The notes beneath the pieces were generated by a model. That model was given only the letters and a program-made list of their open reading frames with translations, was not told the origin of the DNA and did no database searches. This document shows positions 9,450-18,120 of a DNA stretch of 64,000 nucleotides, piece after piece. The DNA is from Saprospiraceae bacterium (GTDB taxonomy: Bacteria > Bacteroidota > Bacteroidia > Chitinophagales > Saprospiraceae): positions 1 to 64,000 of the forward strand of contig JABDKX010000180.1 in assembly GCA_013001975.1 (NCBI GenBank). The letters run 5' to 3'. The position numbers were made by a program, and so were the translations under genes. Position 1 is the stretch's first letter; every line of letters starts with the position of its first letter.

Positions 9450-10730
9450 TTGAAATATTTAGAAAGATATAGTTCTCGTTTCTGTATAAAAACCTTGGAA
9501 GCAGATTTGGAACAGTCGCCAAACTTGGTTGTAGTCATTCCAGCCTACAAGGAAAACTTAACTTCTCTTAAAACATGTTTAGATTCTTTAGATGTGGCAG
9601 CACATGGTCATGATAGTATTGCTGTCTTTGTCCTTATTAATTATAAAGCTTCAGATTCCGATAAAGTTAAACATGATTCATCAGCATTGTTCGAGGATCT
9701 TAGAAACCATTCATGCACTCATTTAATTTTAAAAGTTTTTAAACAAGAATTTTTTCATAAAAAAGGAGGTGTAGGTTTGGCAAGAAAAACATTGATGGAT
9801 GCAGCATTTTCAATCTTTAATGAAAGAAAGAAAGATGGATTGATAATAAATCTCGATGCGGATACTATTGTGGCGCCTAATTATTTTCAAGAGATAAAAA
9901 AACACTTTACAATCTGTCCTAAATGTCAAGCTGCAAATATTCACTTTGAACATTTATTAAGTGAAGATAATCAACTTAATTCCGCCATAATTAATTACGA
10001 ATTGCATTTACGCTACTTTATCAATATGCAAAGACTGATTTGCTTACCATATGCATTTCAAACAATTGGAAGTGCAATGGTCGTTAGAGCTTTTTCATAT
10101 GCAAAGGAAGGTGGTATGGTAAAAAAGCAAGCGGGTGAAGATTTTTATTTTCTTCACAAATTTTCAAAGAACCATCAATTAATGGATATTCAAACGACTT
10201 GTGTATATCCATCAAATAGAAAATCTGATCGTGTGCCTTTTGGTACAGGAAAAGCGGTTAATGATATTATTTCAAGTGAACAGGCCTATCAAACGTATAA
10301 TCCCAAATCATTTAATATTTTATCAGATTGGTTTTTACAAATATTTAAAAGCTATGAAAAAGGAGCGGATTTAGTACATCATTCCGATAATGTAACATTC
10401 AATACGTATTTAGAATCTATACATGCAAAAGATAAAATTAGTGAGATAGAAAGTAACATCTCTGACATTAATGGATTTATAAAACGCTTTTTTGTATGGT
10501 TTGATGCTTTTGCGCTTATGAAGTATTTACATTACATGAGAGATCATGGATATGATGACATAAATATCCCTCAAGCTATAGAAAGCCTCCTCAATACTTT
10601 AAATTTACCTCACGAGTCTGATGCTTTGGAACAACTCAAAACTTTACGTGCTTTTGACAAAGAATCAGTTTATTTTAATCAATGGAGAGCAGCCCTTATT
10701 TCCAGGTTATCCAATATCTCAGCTTCTTGA
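9450..10730 (+). CDS. Glycosyltransferase family 2-like protein
   Basis: NLVVVIPAYKENLTSLKTCLDSL; NLDADTIVAPNYF; QTIGSAMVVRAFSY...AGEDFYFLHK. Confidence 0.8.
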   Translation: MKYLERYSSRFCIKTLEADLEQSPNLVVVIPAYKENLTSLKTCLDSLDVAAHGHDSIAVFVLINYKASDSDKVKHDSSALFEDLRNHSCTHLILKVFKQEFFHKKGGVGLARKTLMDAAFSIFNERKKDGLIINLDADTIVAPNYFQEIKKHFTICPKCQAANIHFEHLLSEDNQLNSAIINYELHLRYFINMQRLICLPYAFQTIGSAMVVRAFSYAKEGGMVKKQAGEDFYFLHKFSKNHQLMDIQTTCVYPSNRKSDRVPFGTGKAVNDIISSEQAYQTYNPKSFNILSDWFLQIFKSYEKGADLVHHSDNVTFNTYLESIHAKDKISEIESNISDINGFIKRFFVWFDAFALMKYLHYMRDHGYDDINIPQAIESLLNTLNLPHESDALEQLKTLRAFDKESVYFNQWRAALISRLSNISAS

Positions 10731-11263
10731 TCAATCCACCATTGCAATCGTTCATAGACTTTATCTTTGTCAAAGTAATTGAGTGCCATCTTAACATAAA
10801 CATGACCATGCTTAGCTTCTGAAACCCAAAGTGTTTTATAAAATTTACGCAGTGTCTCATCTGTTTGCGCTTCAGAAACCAATTTAAATCTTTCTGCACC
10901 TCTTGTTTCTACAACGGATGCAATTAATAACCTATCCATAAACCGTTCAAGCCTTCCTGAATGGCACAACTTTAATAATGCTTTGAGATAAGGATCTTCT
11001 CCAATTGAATGTGCCAACTGGATGTTTTTAGAAGACATCAAGTTATATACTTGTTGAAAGTGTTCTAATTCTTCTATGCCAATATCAATTAGTTCTGGAA
11101 TGATCTCAAGTCTATCCGGATACTTAGCGACAAAACTCATAGCCATTGCAGATGCTTTCCTTTCGCAATCGGCATGATCTTGCAAAAAAGCATCAAAATC
11201 TGCCATTACCGCATCTACCCATTCTTGCTTACTATCTGAAGCCAAATCAAGACTTAATTTCAT
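10679..11263 (-). CDS. miaE: tRNA-(ms2io6A)-hydroxylase (MiaE-like)
   Basis: Diiron ferritin-like motifs ERKASAMAMSFVAKYPD, IGIEELEHFQQV, VETRGAERF, SEAKHGHVYVKMA. Track ORF extends to 11317, but MKLSLDLASDSKQEW (start about 11263) is a likelier start. Confidence 0.87.
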   Translation of the reverse strand: MKLSLDLASDSKQEWVDAVMADFDAFLQDHADCERKASAMAMSFVAKYPDRLEIIPELIDIGIEELEHFQQVYNLMSSKNIQLAHSIGEDPYLKALLKLCHSGRLERFMDRLLIASVVETRGAERFKLVSEAQTDETLRKFYKTLWVSEAKHGHVYVKMALNYFDKDKVYERLQWWIDQEAEILDNLEIRAALH

Positions 11264-11348
11264 ATTGAATCTATTTTCTGTAAAAATAAAGTTTTTTATA
11301 AATTCCTTTTCATTCAATTATGTAACCAATGTCATTTGGAAATTGAGA

Positions 11349-12683
11349 ATGAGATTAACATCTTTGAAGAAATATTTAATCTTGCTCGACAAATCTCCAA
11401 TCGTTTTCAACGAAGAATTTAATGCCATCTTAGATTTAATTGAGAATCAAGATCATAATCTCTTCATTACAGGTAGGGCAGGAACAGGTAAATCTACATT
11501 GCTTAGTTTATTGAAAAGAACAACGCGTAAGAATGCGGCAGTTTTAGCACCAACTGGGATAGCCGCATTAAATGTAGGTGGTCAGACAATCCATTCGTTT
11601 TTCAAGTTTCCACCCAAAATGATTGATCCCAGAGAGTTGACGAAGCGGAAAAATCATCGTTTTTACAAAAAACTAAAGTTGCTCATCATAGATGAAATAT
11701 CTATGGTTAGAGCAGACATGATGGACTGCATTGACATGTTTTTACGCAATAACATCGAAGATCCACGACCTTTCGGTGGTGTACAATTGGTCGTCTTTGG
11801 GGATTTATTTCAATTGCCACCAGTTGTAGCTTCACAATTTGAAAGGCAATTTTTAAAAGAAAAATATGGTTCACCTTATTTTTTCGCTGCTGAAGTATTT
11901 CAGTCCGAAGTAGATCTCAAAATGATAGAATTGGTCACTGTCTACAGACAAACGGAAAGAGGCTTTATTAATTTGTTAGACAATATTAGAACTAGGTCAT
12001 TTGATTATGAAGATTTAGAAGAAATCAATCAACGTCACAATGCTGAGATTGATGAAGATGAGTTTACAATTACACTTTGTACTACAAACGCTAAGGTGAA
12101 TGCCATCAACAATGAGCAATTAAAGAAAATTGCATCTCCAACATTTGAATTTCAAGCAAAAGTATCCGGAAACTTTTCTTCATCCGTTTTTCCGTCAGAT
12201 CAATATTTATGGTTAAAGGAAAATGCACAAGTTATGTTTGTTAAAAATGATCCAGAAGGAAACTATGTCAATGGTTCACTTGGAAGAATAATGGAATTAG
12301 ATTCTGATAAAATTATTGTTGAAACAAAAATCAGAGGTGAAGAAAAAATTTTAAATATTGATAGGGTAGAATGGGAGGTTTTAAAATATGAAATTGATCC
12401 GGCAGCACCGGACAGATTTAAAACAAGCGTCACAGGCTCATTTACACAATATCCTATCAAGCTGGCTTGGGCGATTACTATTCATAAATCTCAAGGAAAA
12501 ACTTTTGACAATATAATTATCGATTTAGGGAAAGGAGCATTCGATTACGGTCAAACATACGTAGCATTAAGTAGGTGCCGAACGCTGGATGGAATATGCC
12601 TCAAACAAATGATAACCGGACGTGATATAATTGTTGATCCAATTATCGTGGACTACTACGAAACGAAAAAAAGAAGATGGTAA
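11349..12683 (+). CDS. PIF1/RecD-like AAA helicase
   Basis: Walker A ITGRAGTGKSTLL, APTGIAALNVGGQTIHSFF, Walker B LLIIDEISMVRADMMD, GGVQLVVFGDLFQLPPVV, motif VI AWAITIHKSQGKTFDNIIIDLG..FDYGQTYVALSRC. Track ORF starts at 11265; the start is uncertain and MRLTSLKK at 11349 is preferred. Confidence 0.88.
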   Translation: MRLTSLKKYLILLDKSPIVFNEEFNAILDLIENQDHNLFITGRAGTGKSTLLSLLKRTTRKNAAVLAPTGIAALNVGGQTIHSFFKFPPKMIDPRELTKRKNHRFYKKLKLLIIDEISMVRADMMDCIDMFLRNNIEDPRPFGGVQLVVFGDLFQLPPVVASQFERQFLKEKYGSPYFFAAEVFQSEVDLKMIELVTVYRQTERGFINLLDNIRTRSFDYEDLEEINQRHNAEIDEDEFTITLCTTNAKVNAINNEQLKKIASPTFEFQAKVSGNFSSSVFPSDQYLWLKENAQVMFVKNDPEGNYVNGSLGRIMELDSDKIIVETKIRGEEKILNIDRVEWEVLKYEIDPAAPDRFKTSVTGSFTQYPIKLAWAITIHKSQGKTFDNIIIDLGKGAFDYGQTYVALSRCRTLDGICLKQMITGRDIIVDPIIVDYYETKKRRW

Positions 12684-12765
12684 TTTATTTTTATGCATTG
12701 TCTTAAATTTTCCAAAATAAATTTTAAATTGCATTTTAAATTTAATTCCAACAAATATTTCGATT

Positions 12766-12894
12766 ATGGCTAAAAGGAAAAAGAAACGTGCGGTAAATAA
12801 CAAAAAACAGGAGAAAAAATTCTTTTTCATATCAATGGTAGTCACGCTCTTATTACTCGTTTTACTATATGTTATGTTCAGAATGAATAACTAA
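12766..12894 (+). CDS. Small single-pass membrane protein (42 aa)
   Basis: ATG..TAA: MAKRKKKRAVNNKKQEKKFFFISMVVTLLLLVLLYVMFRMNN; polybasic N-terminus then one hydrophobic helix. Below the track length cut-off. Confidence 0.5.
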   Translation: MAKRKKKRAVNNKKQEKKFFFISMVVTLLLLVLLYVMFRMNN

Positions 12895-13004
12895 GTATTC
12901 ATCTGTTTTTCTACTAACACTTCCTGGTTTTATAACAATCTGAAGTTAGATTAACCTACTTATTATTAAATAAGTATTACTTTCATGTTTCTAAAATCAA
13001 TCAC

Positions 13005-14210
13005 ATGAAAAGTATGCTTTTCCTACTACTTACGTTTGTTTTTTGTTCCTTTCAAAGTTGTTCTGATGAAGTGCAAATTCAAGATACAGAAATAGAGTTG
13101 CCGACATTGGAACCTGATACTATTCGATTTGCCGTTTACAATGTTTCTATGTTTGGTTCCAGTGAGGGTTTGATTGCTTCTCAATTGGTAAATGCAGATC
13201 AGTACATAAGATTTAAAAGAATAGCTTCTGTTATTCAAAAGGTCAGTCCGGATGTTTTGGTGCTGATGGAATTTGACTATGATTCAACAGGAAATGCACT
13301 GCGAAACTTCAATGATCAGCTTTTAGCAGTAAGTCAAAATGGTGATAGTGCGCTTATTTATCCTTATACATATCAAATTGATTCAAATACTGGTGAATTA
13401 TCATCTGTAGATATCGATGGAAATGGTTCCATAACATTGCCTAATGATGCCTACGGTTTTGGTCAATTTAAGGGTCAGTACGCCTCAGCTATTTTATCAA
13501 CATATCCTTTGGACACACTTAACAGCAGATCATTCAGGAAGTTTTTATGGAAAGATATGCCAAATGCAGCACTGCCTTTAAATGCAGACAGTACTTCATA
13601 TTATTCAGATGATGCCTTAAATGTGTTCAGACTAAGTTCAAAAAACCATATTGATATTCCCATTGTATTATCTGAAAACAAAACTGTTCATGCATTAGTT
13701 TCTCATCCAACACCTCCCGTATTTGATGGTGCTGAAGATAGGAATGGCAAAAGAAACCATGATGAAATTCGTTTATGGGCAGACTATATTGACAATGCTG
13801 GATATCTCGTTGATGATGAAGGGCAAACAGGTGGCTTAAATTCTGATGATTCTTTTATCATATTTGGTGATTTGAATGCAGATCCCAATGATGGTGATTC
13901 TTACCAATCAGCTATAAATCAACTACTGAATCATTCAAAAGTCAATACTAAGATCGCCACTGGAAACCTTATTCCATCAAGCAATGGTGGAGCTGAACAT
14001 AACCAAAAGTCAGGCGATATTGGCGATCCTAAATATGATACTTCTTTCTTCGGTTTGAGAATTGATTACGTTTTACCCTCTGCAGATATAAATGCGCTTG
14101 ATTCTGGTGTATTTTGGCCTGCTTCTGGTGAAGATGGCGATATTTTAGTCAAAAATGAAGCCTCATCAGACCACCTAATGGTTTGGGCTGACTTGATAAT
14201 AGAACGGTAA
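13005..14210 (+). CDS. Endonuclease/exonuclease/phosphatase (EEP) family lipoprotein
   Basis: Lipobox-like FCSFQSCSDE; RFAVYNVSMFG, PDVLVLMEFDYD, FIIFGDLNADPNDGDSY, RIDYVLPS, SSDHLMVWADL. Confidence 0.83.
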   Translation: MKSMLFLLLTFVFCSFQSCSDEVQIQDTEIELPTLEPDTIRFAVYNVSMFGSSEGLIASQLVNADQYIRFKRIASVIQKVSPDVLVLMEFDYDSTGNALRNFNDQLLAVSQNGDSALIYPYTYQIDSNTGELSSVDIDGNGSITLPNDAYGFGQFKGQYASAILSTYPLDTLNSRSFRKFLWKDMPNAALPLNADSTSYYSDDALNVFRLSSKNHIDIPIVLSENKTVHALVSHPTPPVFDGAEDRNGKRNHDEIRLWADYIDNAGYLVDDEGQTGGLNSDDSFIIFGDLNADPNDGDSYQSAINQLLNHSKVNTKIATGNLIPSSNGGAEHNQKSGDIGDPKYDTSFFGLRIDYVLPSADINALDSGVFWPASGEDGDILVKNEASSDHLMVWADLIIER

Positions 14211-14343
14211 TTCTTCTTAATTTTCGGAATTGTCTGGTTCCCATATGGCGCACAAAGACAATCTTGGTAATTAATACATATTATTAACACTTTAATATAT
14301 GTTTTGGCTATATATGTGCTAAATTTGCTGCGTATAACCAAAC

Positions 14344-15495
14344 TTGTATAAAATGAAAAGAATTCTACCTTTTATTATATCAATTTTCACAGTCATAGCC
14401 GCTTTTGGCCAGTGTGATGAATTATTTATTTCGGAATATGTTGAAGGTTACGCTAGTAACAAAGCCTTGGAAATCTATAATCCTACATCAGCAGCTGTTA
14501 ATCTGTCTGAATATTCGATAGCAAGATTTAGTAATGGCTCTACAGTCCCTCAAAGCAATCAAATTCAACCATTACCAAATGAAATGTTAGAGTCTAATGA
14601 TGTATTTGTTGTCGTTGTTGATTTAAGAGATACCGCAGATTGGGATACGCAATTAGACAAGCCCGCTTGGAACGGCTATAACCTCATCGATACATTGTTT
14701 GACTTCGTAACAGGAGAACCTTTATTAGATGCTGACGGTAATGTCATTTTTGGCCCAAAAATCGATGATAATGGGAATGCTGTATATGGCATGGAGTACA
14801 ACGAAGAATACGACCTTCAATGTAAGGCAGATGCTTTTTTATGCCCAATTTATAATGTAAACAATGCAATGTACTTCAATGGCAACGATGCTGTAGCTCT
14901 AATTAAAGGAGACGCTATTGCAACGGATGGAAGCAATATCATTGATGTCATTGGTGTTATTGGTGAAGATCCAGAAGATACCATAATGCAGGATGCTTGG
15001 GTTGATGCAGATGGAAGATGGCTAACCAAAAACTCCACTCTAGTTCGTAAGCCAGAAGTCATGACTGGAAGAAATGATTTTAACAAAATTATTTTCCAAT
15101 CAGGAGGTACTTTTACAGGAGAAGAGTGGATTGACAACCGAAACAATAGTTTTGAGTTTTTAGGGATTCATAATTCTGAATGTAATGGAACACCAATGCC
15201 AGACAGATATTCTTGTTCATTAGGTCCAATTACTGGAACTAACAATATCAATTCAACGCCATTTAATGTATATCCTAATCCTAACACATCAGGGATTGTA
15301 TACTTTGAAGCAGATGAAATTATAAAACGTGTTGCCATTTATAATATCATAGGAAGGAAAGTTGCAGGACATGTTTACAACAATAATTCAGACAATGTGA
15401 ACTTAAATATCAGTACATTAGAAAAAGGCATTTATCTTGTAAATGTATTCTTTGCTGAAGATCAAGTTTCTACGAGAAAATTGATTATTGAATAA
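14344..15495 (+). CDS. Lamin-tail-domain secreted protein with T9SS sorting domain
   Basis: CDELFISEYVEGYASNKALEIYNPTSAAVNLSEYSIARFSNGS (LTD signature); C-terminal NVYPNPNTSGIVYFE..KGIYLVNVFFAEDQVSTRKLIIE. An in-frame ATG also exists at 14353. Confidence 0.82.
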   Translation: MYKMKRILPFIISIFTVIAAFGQCDELFISEYVEGYASNKALEIYNPTSAAVNLSEYSIARFSNGSTVPQSNQIQPLPNEMLESNDVFVVVVDLRDTADWDTQLDKPAWNGYNLIDTLFDFVTGEPLLDADGNVIFGPKIDDNGNAVYGMEYNEEYDLQCKADAFLCPIYNVNNAMYFNGNDAVALIKGDAIATDGSNIIDVIGVIGEDPEDTIMQDAWVDADGRWLTKNSTLVRKPEVMTGRNDFNKIIFQSGGTFTGEEWIDNRNNSFEFLGIHNSECNGTPMPDRYSCSLGPITGTNNINSTPFNVYPNPNTSGIVYFEADEIIKRVAIYNIIGRKVAGHVYNNNSDNVNLNISTLEKGIYLVNVFFAEDQVSTRKLIIE

Positions 15496-15522
15496 CAAAT
15501 TTGTCTTTTAATTTTAGTTGAT

Positions 15523-18111
15523 ATGGTACGTTTTAAGCTTTTGAACACATTTATTCTTTTATGTTGTTCAATAATAATCTTGAATGGTCAAACATATCAA
15601 GTAAAAGGAATTATTTCTGACGCGTTTACTGGTGAAACACTTATTGGTGCTTCGATCACAAATGAATCTAACGGTACAACATCTGATTTTGATGGTTCGT
15701 ATACTTTGGAATTGCCTGCAGGTCCTAATATACTCGAAGTTTCATATGTTGGTTTCAAAACGCAGTCTATCTCAATTGATTTAAATCAAGACACGCGATT
15801 AGATGTAAAATTAGAATCAAGTGCCATTTTGAATGAAGTAGTCGTAACTGCCGACATTGCCATCGAAAGAGAAACTCCAGTTGCGTTTTCTAATATTCCG
15901 ACTATTAAAATAGAAGAAGAATTAGCAGCACAGGATATTCCAATGCTTCTTAATTCAACACCAGGTGCCTATGCAACAGAGTCTGGTGGTGGTGATGGTG
16001 ATGCTAGAATTTCAATTCGTGGTTTTGACCAGCGTAACATTGCTGTCATGCTGGATGGAATCCCAGTTAATGATATGGAAAATGGCAGAGTATTTTGGTC
16101 TAACTGGTTTGGTCTTGATTTGGTGACACAAACGATGCAAGTTCAAAGAGGTCTGGGCGCTTCCAAACTATCCATTCCTTCTGTAGGAGGTACCATCAAT
16201 ATCTTAACCCAAGGCATCGATTCTAAAAAAGGATTGAGACTAAGACAAGAAGTAGGCAATAATGGCTACTTAAGAACAACATTGGGAATGACAACTGGTC
16301 GAACAGATTCAGGATGGGGAGTTTCCCTTGCGGGTTCATACAAACAAGGAGATGGCTGGGTTGATGGTAACTTTACCAAGGGGTTCTTTTACTATCTAAG
16401 AATTGACAAACAACTTGGAGATCACTTGATTAGTTTTTCTGGTTTTGGCGCTCCTCAAGAACACGGTCAGCGTTCTTTCTCCTCAGAAATAGGTCAAGTC
16501 AGTACTGATTATGCACTTTCTGTTGGCGTTCCTGATTATGTAAATGAAGAATTGATTATCAAGAATAAAGGAAGACGATTCAATGAATCTTGGGGCATGT
16601 ATAATGGTGAAGTTTTTAATGCAAGAAAAAACTACTATCACAAACCTCAAATAAGCTTGAGACATTCCTGGCAAGCCAGTGAAAAAACATTCTTATCTAA
16701 TGTTGCTTATGTTTCGATAGGAAGTGGCGGTGGAACCACTGATGACGGAGTTGATATTCCGAGAGGTGAAGATGATCTGCTGGATATCCAAGGAGCGATA
16801 GATAATAACCAGCCTACAGTATTTAATCCTGAAGGAAAATCAAACACCATTATCAGAGCCAGTGTAAATAATCATTTCTGGTATGGGCTTTTATCAACAC
16901 TAAATCATTCCATAAATGATAATCTTACTGTATCAGGTGGCTTAGACGCCAGATCTTATTCGGGTGATCATTACCGTGAGGTTTATGATTTATTGGGAGG
17001 AACAGGCTATACGACAAATAATTTACAAGTAGGAGATAAGTTTGATTATTTCTATACAGGAACAGTTAATCAAGCAGGTACATTTGGTCTTTTAGAATAT
17101 AAAAGTGAAAATTGGGCAAGCTTTATAAATTTATCTGCAGCTTACACAAAATATGGATTCGAAAATCATTTCACAGATTTTACATTGGATGATGTGGGTG
17201 TAAAAACAGGGACGATTAAATTAGGGGCGACATACAACCTAGATGAAAACCATGGTGTATTTATTAATACAGGTTGGTTGAGTCGTGCACAACAATACAG
17301 AAATGTTATTATCACTAACTTTTGGACAAATGACGTAGATGGACAAGTTGCCAATTCTTATGACAACGAAGATATTAAAGCAGTCGAATTAGGTTACAAT
17401 TTTAAAAGTCCGAAATTCTCACTTAACCTGAACTCATACTACACTGTCTGGGCTAACAAACCACTTGATCGATTGCCTACAATTGCTGAAGATCCAGAAG
17501 ATTCAGAATCCAATAGGATTCCAGTTAATATTCCAGGAGTTGACGCCTTACATAAAGGAGTCGAACTAGACTTTGCGTACAAACCAACTGATCAATTAAC
17601 ATTTGAAGGATTGGTATCTGTAGGGGATTGGAAATGGACTTCGGGACAAACAGTAATGGGTGTATTACCAAATGGCGTTCCCTATATGTATCAATTCGAT
17701 GCTAACGGAGTTCATGTAGGTGATGCCGCACAATTTCAACTGGGCGGATTGGTTCGTTATGAACCAATCAAAAGATTATACTTTAAACTAAAGACGACCC
17801 ACTTCGATAATAATTACGCAAACTTTCAACCAGAAACTTTGCAAGGTGCTAACAGTGGAAGGGAGTCTTGGAAACTACCATCTTATATGATATCATCATT
17901 ACATATGGGTTATGGATTTAAATACAATGATGAAGTGCCCATTAATTTAAGATTCAATGTACTTAATTTATTCGATGCCACTTATCTGAGTGATGCCCGA
18001 AACAATGATGATTTCAATTCACCGAGCTTTAAAGATTTTGATGCCAAATCAGCATCAGCATTTTTTGGTCAAGGTCGACGATGGTCATTTTCTATTCAAG
18101 CCAATTTTTAA
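15523..18111 (+). CDS. TonB-dependent outer-membrane receptor with carboxypeptidase-like regulatory domain
   Basis: YQVKGIISDAFTGETLIGASI...FDGSYTLELPAG; plug 'ARISIRGFDQRNIAVMLDGIPVNDMENGRVFWSNW...MQVQRGLGASKLSIPSVGGTINI'; C-terminal GQGRRWSFSIQANF. Confidence 0.93.
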   Translation: MVRFKLLNTFILLCCSIIILNGQTYQVKGIISDAFTGETLIGASITNESNGTTSDFDGSYTLELPAGPNILEVSYVGFKTQSISIDLNQDTRLDVKLESSAILNEVVVTADIAIERETPVAFSNIPTIKIEEELAAQDIPMLLNSTPGAYATESGGGDGDARISIRGFDQRNIAVMLDGIPVNDMENGRVFWSNWFGLDLVTQTMQVQRGLGASKLSIPSVGGTINILTQGIDSKKGLRLRQEVGNNGYLRTTLGMTTGRTDSGWGVSLAGSYKQGDGWVDGNFTKGFFYYLRIDKQLGDHLISFSGFGAPQEHGQRSFSSEIGQVSTDYALSVGVPDYVNEELIIKNKGRRFNESWGMYNGEVFNARKNYYHKPQISLRHSWQASEKTFLSNVAYVSIGSGGGTTDDGVDIPRGEDDLLDIQGAIDNNQPTVFNPEGKSNTIIRASVNNHFWYGLLSTLNHSINDNLTVSGGLDARSYSGDHYREVYDLLGGTGYTTNNLQVGDKFDYFYTGTVNQAGTFGLLEYKSENWASFINLSAAYTKYGFENHFTDFTLDDVGVKTGTIKLGATYNLDENHGVFINTGWLSRAQQYRNVIITNFWTNDVDGQVANSYDNEDIKAVELGYNFKSPKFSLNLNSYYTVWANKPLDRLPTIAEDPEDSESNRIPVNIPGVDALHKGVELDFAYKPTDQLTFEGLVSVGDWKWTSGQTVMGVLPNGVPYMYQFDANGVHVGDAAQFQLGGLVRYEPIKRLYFKLKTTHFDNNYANFQPETLQGANSGRESWKLPSYMISSLHMGYGFKYNDEVPINLRFNVLNLFDATYLSDARNNDDFNSPSFKDFDAKSASAFFGQGRRWSFSIQANF

Positions 18112-18120
18112 AAAAATATC

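Noticed and set aside
12567-12845. 92-aa minus-strand ORF overlapping helicase end and the 42-aa microprotein
   Set aside because: Antisense to two better-supported frames; its Phe/Lys-rich sequence reflects the AT-rich complement.
14298-14327. TAAATTTG upstream of 14344 (and 47851-47858) considered as Bacteroidota -7 promoter elements (TAnnTTTG)
   Set aside because: No TTG -33 element at the expected spacing, and such octamers are frequent by chance in AT-rich DNA.
15523-18111. TonB receptor considered as SusC of a polysaccharide utilisation locus
   Set aside because: No SusD-like gene adjacent; neighbours are nuclease-like and lamin-tail proteins, so a generic TonB receptor label is safer.
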